Assembly: GCF_019654975.1 (NCBI RefSeq)
Contig: NZ_BPEW01000013.1
Span: forward strand, 46,287-110,286
Direction: 5' to 3'
DNA: 64,000 nucleotides
Source: Shewanella sp. c952
GTDB taxonomy: Bacteria; Pseudomonadota; Gammaproteobacteria; Enterobacterales; Shewanellaceae
Part shown: positions 1 through 7,852 of the stretch, piece by piece
Position numbering within the stretch: the first letter of the stretch is position 1
Layout: every line of letters begins with the position of its first letter
Position numbers and translations under genes: made by a program
The notes under the pieces: model-generated
Told to the model about the DNA's origin: nothing
Databases searched by the model: none
What the model saw: only the letters and a program-made list of their open reading frames with translations

Positions 1-1
1 A

Positions 2-838
2 TACCTTAATGATGCGCCTAATGGCGTTGAAGAAGCTTATATTACTGGCGGTATTCCGTCGCTAAACCGCAGTGCAGATGAAGTCTACCAAGCCACATAC
101 CAGCGAGTTATCGCTAAGAATAATGACTTTTTCAACCGTTTTACTGATGCGCAGGAGTTGGTTAAAGCACTAGCACAACATATTAGCAATAACGAGGTAA
201 AACTGGCCACTGGCGAGCAACTTACCGTTGAGATGTTACAACTGCTCGGCATAAACATAGGCATGGAGCAAGGTCCAGAGAGCGTCTATTATCTGTTGGA
301 ACATGCGCTAATCACCACGGCTAGCGGTACCATAGTAAACCCGCTATTTTTGGCACATTTCTGCCAGTTACTCGATTACAACACCAACCCCATTTTTGCC
401 TTACTGCATGAGTCTATTTATTGCCAGCAAAGCGCGTCAAACTGGTCAGCTCATCGAGTAAGACAGCAGTATCCGCAATTTAACTACAGCGCCGATAAGC
501 CATTTCTATTCACCGGAGAGATGATCTACCCGTGGATGTTTGAGCAGTTCAATAACCTTAAGCCGTTAAAAGAGGCTGCGGCAATGCTAGCTGAAAAAAG
601 CGATTGGCCGATGCTATATCAACCAACAAAATTAGCAGAGAACAAGGTGCCTGTTGCCGCAGCGATATATAGCGAAGATATGTTTGTTGAGATGCGTTAT
701 AGCTTAGAAACCGCAGCGAAAGTGGGCAACTTAAAATACTGGTTAACCTCTGAATATGAGCACAACGGTATTCGTATGGATGGCGAGCATATTTTGGACA
801 GATTAATTACAATTAATCGTGGGGAAAACTTACGTTAA
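2..838 (+). CDS. alpha/beta hydrolase, prolyl aminopeptidase-like (S33), 5' end missing
   Basis: The frame is open from base 2 to the stop at 836-838, so this is the C-terminal 278 residues of a gene that begins before the window; an internal TTG at 158 should not be taken as its start. The visible part opens with YLNDAPNGVEEAYITGG, typical of the cap-domain entry of the long (about 430-residue) prolyl aminopeptidase/S33 family. Near the end are a segment VPVAAAIYSEDMFVE, whose Asp is the likely acid of the triad, and SEYEHNGIRMDG, whose His is the likely catalytic base. The nucleophile serine would lie upstream and is not visible. The expected role is removal of N-terminal residues, often proline, from short peptides in the cytoplasm. 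Family assignment is fairly safe, substrate is not. Confidence 0.7.
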   Translation, partial: YLNDAPNGVEEAYITGGIPSLNRSADEVYQATYQRVIAKNNDFFNRFTDAQELVKALAQHISNNEVKLATGEQLTVEMLQLLGINIGMEQGPESVYYLLEHALITTASGTIVNPLFLAHFCQLLDYNTNPIFALLHESIYCQQSASNWSAHRVRQQYPQFNYSADKPFLFTGEMIYPWMFEQFNNLKPLKEAAAMLAEKSDWPMLYQPTKLAENKVPVAAAIYSEDMFVEMRYSLETAAKVGNLKYWLTSEYEHNGIRMDGEHILDRLITINRGENLR

Positions 839-900
839 TTAAGAAACACTTAAGCTTACCTCGACATAATGTAATCTGTTCCTCACCTGTATCACCTTTG

Positions 901-929
901 GCAAGCCTCATTTAGGCTTGCTTTTTTTT
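901..929 (+). terminator. rho-independent terminator after the hydrolase
   Basis: An 8-bp stem (GCAAGCCT/AGGCTTGC, 901-908 and 914-921) with a 5-base loop is followed by eight T. It ends transcription of the upstream hydrolase gene. Confidence 0.85.
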
Positions 930-977
930 GCCTCGAAAACCATATTTAAAGCCTCTCTCATATTGAGGTTAACTCTG

Positions 978-1175
978 ATGGACATCACTCATCTGGAACA
1001 GCTTAGCTCTGCAACATTGCTTGGGATCGTTAACGAAAAACTCAGATTGACCTGCAACGACCAAGCCGCGCTTTTTTATGAGATGGATATTGATAAGCAA
1101 TTGCTAGACTCTAAGCTTGCCGATATCGGTTACCACTATGACCCGCTCAGTAATCAATATAAAAACCTAAAATAG
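978..1175 (+). CDS. DUF4250 family small protein
   Basis: A 65-residue soluble protein, MDITHLEQL...NQYKNLK. The pattern of 'L-x-x-IVN-x-KLR' near the start, 'DIDKxxLxxKLxxIGY-x-YD' and a final 'NQYK' matches the DUF4250 family, whose members are of the same length and have no known function. The reading frame can be extended upstream to 918, but that start lies inside the preceding terminator. The ATG at 978 has a GAGG ribosome site at 965-968, so I place the start there. It appears monocistronic, between two hairpins. Confidence 0.75.
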   Translation: MDITHLEQLSSATLLGIVNEKLRLTCNDQAALFYEMDIDKQLLDSKLADIGYHYDPLSNQYKNLK

Positions 1176-1202
1176 ACGATAAAGGCTTAGCCTTTATCGT
1201 CT
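1174..1202. terminator. bidirectional hairpin between the DUF4250 gene and czcA
   Basis: A perfect 29-base palindrome (14-base arms around base 1188) whose first two bases overlap the TAG stop of the DUF4250 gene. It lies between two convergent genes. It lacks a T-run on either side, so termination rather than mRNA protection is an inference. Confidence 0.55.
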
Positions 1203-1234
1203 CTATCATTAACAAAATTGCTGCTTGCTACAGC

Positions 1235-4200
1235 TTAACTCGTTGTAGAACTCTGTTTACGGCTAAAGCGATAAACCAATGAGTAAAGCACTGGCAAAAT
1301 CACTAACGTCAGTAGTGTCGACGAGATAATACCGCCTATCACGACTGTGGCCAGCGGTCGCTGTACTTCTGCACCGGTTCCGACATTGAGCGCCATCGGC
1401 ACAAAGCCAAGACTTGCCACTAATGCCGTCATCATCACAGGGCGTAAACGTTGGCTTGCCCCCTGTTTAATCGCCTCAATAAGCTCTAGCCCCTGCAGTT
1501 TAAGCTCTTTAATAAAGCTCAGCATCACCACGCCATTTAGCACCGCAATGCCTGATAGTGCAATAAAGCCAATCGCCGCTGAGATCGACAATGGCATATC
1601 GCGCAATACCAAAGCCAATACACCGCCTGTAAGCGCTAAAGGTACGCCACTAAAGATGATGAGCGAGTCACGCACTGAGCCAAAGGCGCTATATAACAGA
1701 CCAAAAATAAGCAGAAGCGTTAACGGCACTAAAATCATTAAGCGATTCGATGCTGATTCTAGCTGCTCAAAAGTGCCGCCATATTCACTCCAGTAACCAC
1801 TGGGAAGCGCGAGCTCTTCCGCCATCACATTTTTAGTGTCTTGTATAAACGAGCCTAAATCGCGTCCATCAACGTTGGCTGTTACCACGACATGGCGTTT
1901 ACCACTTTGACGGTTGATTTGATTAGGGCCGACTTTAAAGTGCAACTCAGCCACTTCGCCCAAAGGCACATAGCTGAGATCGGGGTTAAGCTCGCTTGAC
2001 AGTGCTATAGGAATATTGGCCAGTTTATCGAGATCTTGACTGATATCATCCGCCATTCTCACTACCAGCTTAAAACGTCTATCACCTTCATAGATGAGCC
2101 CTACAGGTATGCCCGAGACTGCTGTTTGTAGCGCTTGTTGCACGTCAACAATCGTCAGCCCCAACAACGCTAAATGATCGCGGTTAGGCTCGACCGATAA
2201 CATTGGCAGACCAGACATCTGCTCAACGCGCACATCGGTTGCGCCGTCTATACCTTGGAACAACCCAACAGCGCGGTCACCAGCCTCTTTTAAGGTATCG
2301 AGGTCATCGCCATAGATCCTTAATGCCACATCGGCGCGCACACCCGCGATTAACTCGTTAAAACGCATTTCAATCGGCTGGGTAAACTCATAGTTATTAC
2401 CCGGCACTTGCTCAACATGCTCACGAAGTTCATCAACAAACTGCGCTTTGGTCTTAGTCGGATCAGCCCACTGCGACCGTGGTTTGATGATTAAGATGGT
2501 ATCGGCAACACTCGGTGGCATAGGGTCGGTTGCCACTTCAGGTGTTCCCACCTTTGAAAATACCCGCTCAACTTCATCAAGCTCACTAATCACCACTTCG
2601 AGCTTTTTCTGCATCTCAATCGATTGCTCAAGCCCAGTGCCGGTGATCCGCATGGCATGCATCGCGATATCCCCTTCATCGAGTTTTGGCAAAAATTCAG
2701 AACCTAAACGACTCAGCTGAACACTGGTCACCACCATCAGCACGATAGCACCTGCAATGATAATAAAAGGACGTTTAAGCGAGAAAAACAGCACTGGCTC
2801 ATAGGCTTTACGTGCACCAGCCATCAGCCAGTTTTCTTTCTCGTTCACTTTGCCTTTTACAAACAGCGCTATGGCTGCTGGCACAAACGTTACCGAAAAC
2901 AGCAATGCACCAATAAGTGCTGCCACCACGGTAAAGGCCATCGGGTGGAACATTTTGCCTTCGACACCGCTTAGGGCAAATATCGGCAGATACACTAACA
3001 TAATGATAAGTACACCAAACACCGCCGGACGAAACACCTCTTTGGTCGCATCAGCAACCACTTTAATGCGCTCTTCAAGCACCAGTAAGCGACCGTATTG
3101 ATGTTGCGCCATGCCTAAGCGACGCAGGGCATTTTCAACAATAATCACTGCGCCATCGACAATAATACCGAAATCAATTGCACCAAGGCTCATCAAGTTG
3201 CCTGATACGCGGTTAGCGGTCATCCCAGTAATGGCAAATAACATACTCAAAGGGATAACTAGCGCCGCAATCAGTGCCGCGCGGAAATTACCCAATAGTG
3301 CAAATAGCACCACGATAACCAGTACAGCGCCTTCAAATAGGTTTTTCTGTACCGTTTCAATTGCTTTGTCGACCAAGGTTGTGCGGTCGTACACCGCTTC
3401 TGCCACTATGCCCTCAGGCAAACTTGCATTGACGAGCTGGAGTTTTTCTCCGACCTCTTTAGCCACTACGCGGCTATTCTCACCCAGTAACATAAACGCG
3501 GTACCCAGCACGGTCTCTTCGCCGTTTTGACTGGCGGCGCCGGTACGTAACTGCTTACCGTAAAACACGTCGGCAACATCGCCGATTCGCACAGGTGCGT
3601 CATCACGTTTAGTGACCACGACTTGGCGAATTGACTCAAGGTCTTTCAGCTGCCCTGGAGAGCGGACTAACCATTGCTCGCCGCTGCGCTCGATATAACC
3701 GGCACCTGCATTGCGGTTATTGAGTTCAAGTGCACTAATGACATCATCAACAGTCACCTTAAATGCCAATAACTTTGCTGGCACTGGCGCGACTTGATAT
3801 TCGCGCTCATAACCACCCAAGCTATTAATTTCTGTAACGCCTTTCACTTTTACCAGTTGCGGGCGGATGATCCAGTCTTGAATCGTACGCAGATCTTCAG
3901 CGTTATAAGGCGTGCCATCTTCTTTTACCGCACCATCAAGGGCGCGAATGGAGTAAGTAAATACTTCGCCTAAACCACTACTAACAGGGCCAAGCGCAGG
4001 TTCGGCTTCTGCAGGTAGCTCACTGCGAACGCCTTGTAAGCGTTCACTTATCTGCTGACGCGCCCAGTAGATATCAGTGCCCTCTTCGAAAATGACGGTC
4101 ACTTGTGACAAGCCATAACGCGAGATTGAGCGGGTGTAATCGAGGCTTGGGATCCCAGCCATAGCATTTTCAATCACATAGGTCAGCCTTTGCTCTGACT

Positions 4201-4375
4201 CAAGCGGTGAATAGCCGGCAATCGCAGTGTTGATCTGTACTTGCACATTGGTAATGTCTGGCACGGCATCAATAGGCAGTTTTAGAGTGTTATAAACCCC
4301 TAATAGCGCGATGAGCAGTGTAATTGCTAGTACCAGTAATCGCCTTTTAAGGGCGAATGAGATAATAGTATCCAT
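1235..4375 (-). CDS. czcA: heavy-metal efflux RND permease (CzcA/CusA family)
   Basis: A 1046-residue inner-membrane proton/metal antiporter, the normal length of the HME-RND family. It begins MDTIISFALKRRLLVL with the first membrane helix at about 13-30. Helix 4 carries DFGIIVDGAVIIVEN, the D-x5-D-x6-E motif of CzcA-type Zn/Co/Cd pumps. Two large periplasmic loops and two blocks of membrane helices (about 340-540 and 870-1035) are visible. It is the third gene of a minus-strand czcC-czcB-czcA operon, 12 bases after czcB, and would form a tripartite pump expelling divalent cations from periplasm or cytoplasm to the outside. Metal specificity is inferred from the acidic motif and the His-rich adaptor, not proven. 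Confidence 0.9.
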   Translation of the reverse strand: MDTIISFALKRRLLVLAITLLIALLGVYNTLKLPIDAVPDITNVQVQINTAIAGYSPLESEQRLTYVIENAMAGIPSLDYTRSISRYGLSQVTVIFEEGTDIYWARQQISERLQGVRSELPAEAEPALGPVSSGLGEVFTYSIRALDGAVKEDGTPYNAEDLRTIQDWIIRPQLVKVKGVTEINSLGGYEREYQVAPVPAKLLAFKVTVDDVISALELNNRNAGAGYIERSGEQWLVRSPGQLKDLESIRQVVVTKRDDAPVRIGDVADVFYGKQLRTGAASQNGEETVLGTAFMLLGENSRVVAKEVGEKLQLVNASLPEGIVAEAVYDRTTLVDKAIETVQKNLFEGAVLVIVVLFALLGNFRAALIAALVIPLSMLFAITGMTANRVSGNLMSLGAIDFGIIVDGAVIIVENALRRLGMAQHQYGRLLVLEERIKVVADATKEVFRPAVFGVLIIMLVYLPIFALSGVEGKMFHPMAFTVVAALIGALLFSVTFVPAAIALFVKGKVNEKENWLMAGARKAYEPVLFFSLKRPFIIIAGAIVLMVVTSVQLSRLGSEFLPKLDEGDIAMHAMRITGTGLEQSIEMQKKLEVVISELDEVERVFSKVGTPEVATDPMPPSVADTILIIKPRSQWADPTKTKAQFVDELREHVEQVPGNNYEFTQPIEMRFNELIAGVRADVALRIYGDDLDTLKEAGDRAVGLFQGIDGATDVRVEQMSGLPMLSVEPNRDHLALLGLTIVDVQQALQTAVSGIPVGLIYEGDRRFKLVVRMADDISQDLDKLANIPIALSSELNPDLSYVPLGEVAELHFKVGPNQINRQSGKRHVVVTANVDGRDLGSFIQDTKNVMAEELALPSGYWSEYGGTFEQLESASNRLMILVPLTLLLIFGLLYSAFGSVRDSLIIFSGVPLALTGGVLALVLRDMPLSISAAIGFIALSGIAVLNGVVMLSFIKELKLQGLELIEAIKQGASQRLRPVMMTALVASLGFVPMALNVGTGAEVQRPLATVVIGGIISSTLLTLVILPVLYSLVYRFSRKQSSTTS

Positions 4376-4387
4376 ATCGTTTCGTCC

Positions 4388-5683
4388 TTAGTGTACGTGC
4401 TTAGCAGCATTTTTCATGATGTCAGCTTTAAGCAAGTAGCTGTTTTCAGTCACGTACTCTGCGTTTGACTCAAGCCCTTCTAGCACTTCAACAAACTCAC
4501 CATCTGATTCGCCTAGTGTTAGCATACGCGCCTCAAAGATATTACCGTGTTTTACAAAAACGGTAGGCTTGTCATTAAAGGTTTGTAGTGCATCCGCACG
4601 AACAGCGAGAGCAACCTTTTTCGAACGCGTTTCGATATTAGCTTGCACATGCATACCTGGACGCCAGTGGCCGTCAGGGTTTGCGATAACGGCGCGTACT
4701 CGGGCAATATGACCGCCGGTCATGACAGGCGCAATGTAGCTGATAGTGCTAATGGCTTTACCTTCGCTGTGGGTTTCATCGCTATTGCCGTGCTCATCAT
4801 CACCAATAGTCACCTTTTGACCGAGCGACACTCGGGCTAAGTTTTTTGGAAACGCTGACATATCAATCCACACTTTTGACAGGTCGCTGACTTGCAGCAG
4901 CGCTTGGTTAAAGGTGCTATCACCTACCGACAGCATCTGTTCTGTCACCTGACCTTTTGCTGGGCTTTTCACGGTATAACGCTGCAAGGTTGATGAGTTT
5001 CTTACCGTGGCGATCACTTGGCCTTTCTCTACACTGTCACCGACAGTCACATTCAGCTGCTCGATAACCCCAGTATAAGGCGCTGACACACTAAACTGCT
5101 TGTCGGTTATGGTGCTAACAACGCCGAATAATCTGTCAACAAAATGCAACTCTTGTGAGCCGCTTTTAGCGGTTTCAACACCCGATAATGCCAGTAAGCG
5201 ATCATTAATCGTTACTCGGCCGGTGTGGTTTTCATAGTGCCAATCATAATCATGAGCTTTAAATGCGGCATGAACCTCTACGTCAAATGAGTGTGGTTCA
5301 CGTACACTGGTTTGACTAACCAGATATTGCTCCTCAGCGGCAAAACTAACCTTATCGATAGCACCGCCTAAGCGGGCTAAAGTCACTGATAGCTCGACTT
5401 CATTAGGATTGACTGGCTCACCTTTATAAAAAGCGTATATACGCATCTCTGGTGGGATCCCAGATTCTGCCATGGTGATCTCTAGTGAGAAATCTTCATG
5501 CTCCAACAGTCGGCCGCCGTGTGGCCCTTCCTCTTGGTGCTCCTCCTCTTCCTCGTGACCATGTCCGTGATCGCCACTGGCATTTGCCACACTAACAGGC
5601 GCTAACGTGCCTGCAGTCAATAAAGCGAAAGATAAAATAGTGGCTGCCAGTTGTGCAGGTAAAAAATTAAAATTAAGTTTCAT
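4388..5683 (-). CDS. czcB: heavy-metal RND efflux periplasmic adaptor (CzcB-like)
   Basis: A 431-residue membrane fusion protein. It has a signal peptide (about 1-35, ending VANASG), then a metal-binding-looking stretch GDHGHGHEEEEEHQEEGPHGG at 37-57, which is typical of CzcB proteins that collect cations in the periplasm. Beta-barrel and lipoyl-like segments follow (about 170-260, for example GVIEQLNVTVGDSVEKGQ), with a membrane-proximal domain at the end. It bridges the CzcA-like permease and the CzcC-like outer-membrane channel. Its ATG shares one base with the stop of the upstream czcC gene (TAATG), which indicates translational coupling. Confidence 0.87.
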   Translation of the reverse strand: MKLNFNFLPAQLAATILSFALLTAGTLAPVSVANASGDHGHGHEEEEEHQEEGPHGGRLLEHEDFSLEITMAESGIPPEMRIYAFYKGEPVNPNEVELSVTLARLGGAIDKVSFAAEEQYLVSQTSVREPHSFDVEVHAAFKAHDYDWHYENHTGRVTINDRLLALSGVETAKSGSQELHFVDRLFGVVSTITDKQFSVSAPYTGVIEQLNVTVGDSVEKGQVIATVRNSSTLQRYTVKSPAKGQVTEQMLSVGDSTFNQALLQVSDLSKVWIDMSAFPKNLARVSLGQKVTIGDDEHGNSDETHSEGKAISTISYIAPVMTGGHIARVRAVIANPDGHWRPGMHVQANIETRSKKVALAVRADALQTFNDKPTVFVKHGNIFEARMLTLGESDGEFVEVLEGLESNAEYVTENSYLLKADIMKNAAKHVH

Positions 5684-7050
5684 TATCGATTTTCCATTGC
5701 CACAACAGGCTTTATGTTGGTGTTAGCGACAGTCATTGACTGCCCAGTAATGCGCTCAATGGCAAGCAATGCCATATATACTGCCGTTTTGGCTTCAATC
5801 AATTCGCGTTCAACGCTGAAAAGTTCTGATTGTGCATCGGCAAGTTGCAGCACATTAGCTTGACCTGTTTGGTAAGCAGATTGAGTGTGTTGTTGTAGCT
5901 GCTTAGCTAGCGGTAACACTTGTACTTTTAACAACTGCGCTTGTTTAGCATTGTTGAGCATTGATTGGTGCAGCTCTAACAAGGTCAGCTTCAGTTGCTC
6001 ACGGGCAAAGCGTTGTTGCTCGTGGGCTCTATCTTCTTGAGCCTTAGCGGCAAGAATATTGCCTTGATTTGGATTAGAAAATTGCAGTGGCATTGAAAAG
6101 TTAAACATCAATGCACCGTCATCAAAGCCTTCATAGCTTTTCACGCCAACCCCTAGGGTAATGTCGGCCTTGGCTTTAGACTCTTCCATTCGACGCTTGG
6201 CAATCAGCATACGCTCAACGCTGAGTAGTTGTAGATACTGCGGCGCAGTTTCAATCGCATTGAGCACACTTGCAGCTGTTGGCAACACTAAAAGCGGTGT
6301 TAGCTCATCGTTAGCTGCCGTAAACTTAACTTCACTTGACCACATGGCTGCCAGCTTTTGTTTAGCAACATTAAAGTCGCCATCAATACGCTGCTTTAAC
6401 ACCTTTGAGCGAATGAGACGTAGCTGCATTTTACTGACATCGGCTTGGATCACCGCACCTGCGCTTGCACGGGTTTTAATCGCGGCTAACGAGGCTTGTT
6501 CCAGCTCGATACGTCTGTCGATCCAAGTTTGCATAGCTTGTAAACGTAACAGCTGATAATAGCGCTCAGTGGTTTGCGCTAGCACCTGTAAGCGGATGGA
6601 CTCATAATCGCTTAACTGCTGTTTTTGGCCTGCTTGGGCGTAATCAATGCGGTGCTGACGTTTATCGCCCAGTTCAATCAATTGGCTCAGCACCAATTTG
6701 ATTTCAGCGTTATCAACCCCCTGCATATCTCCGGTACCGAGAATGTTTTCCACACTAACCGATAGCTCAGGGTTAGGAGTAATACCAGCTTGCAAAGTTA
6801 ATGCTTCACTTGCGCGTAGCGAATAAGGAAATGATTTAAGCGCAATATTGTTAAGTAATGCTTGCTCTAATGCCCAAGGTAAGTTGATGCCAACATCCGC
6901 TGTTGATGCTAAATCTTGCGGCTGTGATGATGCTAATTGTGTTTGCTCTGCGGCAATACTCTTGGCGCAATACAACGCTGCCATGCAGATAACCGCGGTG
7001 AACAATGCCCGTTGGCATGCCACCAAGAAGATATTTTTATCTCTTATCAC
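5683..7050 (-). CDS. czcC: TolC-family outer-membrane efflux protein (CzcC-like)
   Basis: A 455-residue outer-membrane channel subunit with an N-terminal export signal (about 1-34, ending KSIAAEQ). Two repeated halves are rich in long amphipathic helices; 'QADVSKMQLRLIRSK' and 'AYQTGQANVLQLADAQSELFSVEREL' are the usual TolC-fold signature segments. The start is GTG at 7050, preceded by AGGAG at a spacing of about 10. It is the first gene of the czcCBA operon. The 247 bases between it and the CzcI-like gene contain four phased 10-bp repeats, so the operon may have its own promoter. Confidence 0.85.
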   Translation of the reverse strand: MIRDKNIFLVACQRALFTAVICMAALYCAKSIAAEQTQLASSQPQDLASTADVGINLPWALEQALLNNIALKSFPYSLRASEALTLQAGITPNPELSVSVENILGTGDMQGVDNAEIKLVLSQLIELGDKRQHRIDYAQAGQKQQLSDYESIRLQVLAQTTERYYQLLRLQAMQTWIDRRIELEQASLAAIKTRASAGAVIQADVSKMQLRLIRSKVLKQRIDGDFNVAKQKLAAMWSSEVKFTAANDELTPLLVLPTAASVLNAIETAPQYLQLLSVERMLIAKRRMEESKAKADITLGVGVKSYEGFDDGALMFNFSMPLQFSNPNQGNILAAKAQEDRAHEQQRFAREQLKLTLLELHQSMLNNAKQAQLLKVQVLPLAKQLQQHTQSAYQTGQANVLQLADAQSELFSVERELIEAKTAVYMALLAIERITGQSMTVANTNIKPVVAMENR

Positions 7051-7183
7051 GAGATGAAACTCCTGTTAGTTAAGCCTTTGCTTGTTTAAATCGCAGTAAA
7101 TACTGCCTTATAAACAATGCATTGACTCATTGATTCGAGCTTAAACTTTGCATGTGAATAGGATCGTAAATCGGCAATACATT

Positions 7184-7223
7184 CAATAACTGGCAATAAC
7201 TGACAGTAACTAACCGTAACGGA
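7184..7223 (-). promoter_or_regulatory. four phased 10-bp direct repeats upstream of czcC
   Basis: On the plus strand the bases read CAATAACTGG, CAATAACTGA, CAGTAACTAA and CCGTAACGGA in immediate succession. The core TAAC recurs every 10 bases, one helical turn. This is the arrangement expected of a regulator binding as tandem dimers on one face of DNA, such as an OmpR-type response regulator. It lies 134-173 bases upstream of the czcC start. No regulator gene is adjacent in the window. Confidence 0.45.
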
Positions 7224-7297
7224 TGTAGAAATGCCTAAGATCCAGCATATTCGCTAGTCTAATCACTCAAAAATAATTCAATTAAACGAAACAGGGA

Positions 7298-7666
7298 TTA
7301 ACAATATGGAGGGGGAATAGGTGGAGCATAGCTGCGGTTTTGATAGCTAATCGCAAACAGAGTACGATCTTCTACACCTGTCGATTTAGCCACTGTGCCT
7401 AATTCGACTGGCGGATGACAAGCGGTATGGAAATCATCGCTATGCTCATCTTGCTCGCTGACATCAACCATGTGGCTGCACGCATGCACAGCGCTATCGC
7501 AACAGTCTTGTTGCAGCTCAGCTGGCAAACTGTTTTCAAAGTGATGGATCTGGCTCATGTTCTGTTCAACATTATGAATGTCTGCTGCCACACAGGTTGG
7601 AAAAATTTGCGACACAAAAACCACCAGCAATAACGCCAGTGTCAAATTAGATTGGAACATCTGCAT
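7298..7666 (-). CDS. CzcI-like small Cys/His-rich periplasmic protein
   Basis: About 122 residues with a clear signal peptide (hydrophobic core LTLALLLVVFVSQIF, predicted cut after VAA). The mature part is short, acidic and rich in Cys and His: QQDCCDSAVHACSH, DEHSDDFHTACHPP, and a proline-rich end finishing in Cys. Small proteins of this kind precede czcCBA in other bacteria (CzcI) and are thought to sense or buffer the metal. The start is uncertain: the frame extends to TTG codons at 7690/7687 that have an AGGA in front, while the ATG at 7666 gives a more normal signal peptide. Sequence identity to CzcI cannot be checked here. Confidence 0.6.
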   Translation of the reverse strand: MQMFQSNLTLALLLVVFVSQIFPTCVAADIHNVEQNMSQIHHFENSLPAELQQDCCDSAVHACSHMVDVSEQDEHSDDFHTACHPPVELGTVAKSTGVEDRTLFAISYQNRSYAPPIPPPYC

Positions 7667-7852
7667 TGATTTTCGTGAATTAAACAACAACTTTCCTAAA
7701 AGCGTAAACTGGCACCAGCCAAACTATTGCAAATGATAACCGCTTTTATCGCGGCGAAATAGCCCTACATGCAAAATGATTTGTGAAACATGATAGAGAT
7801 CGACAAGCAAGCCAAGCTTTACAAGTTATTAGTTATCATTAAATTCTAATCG

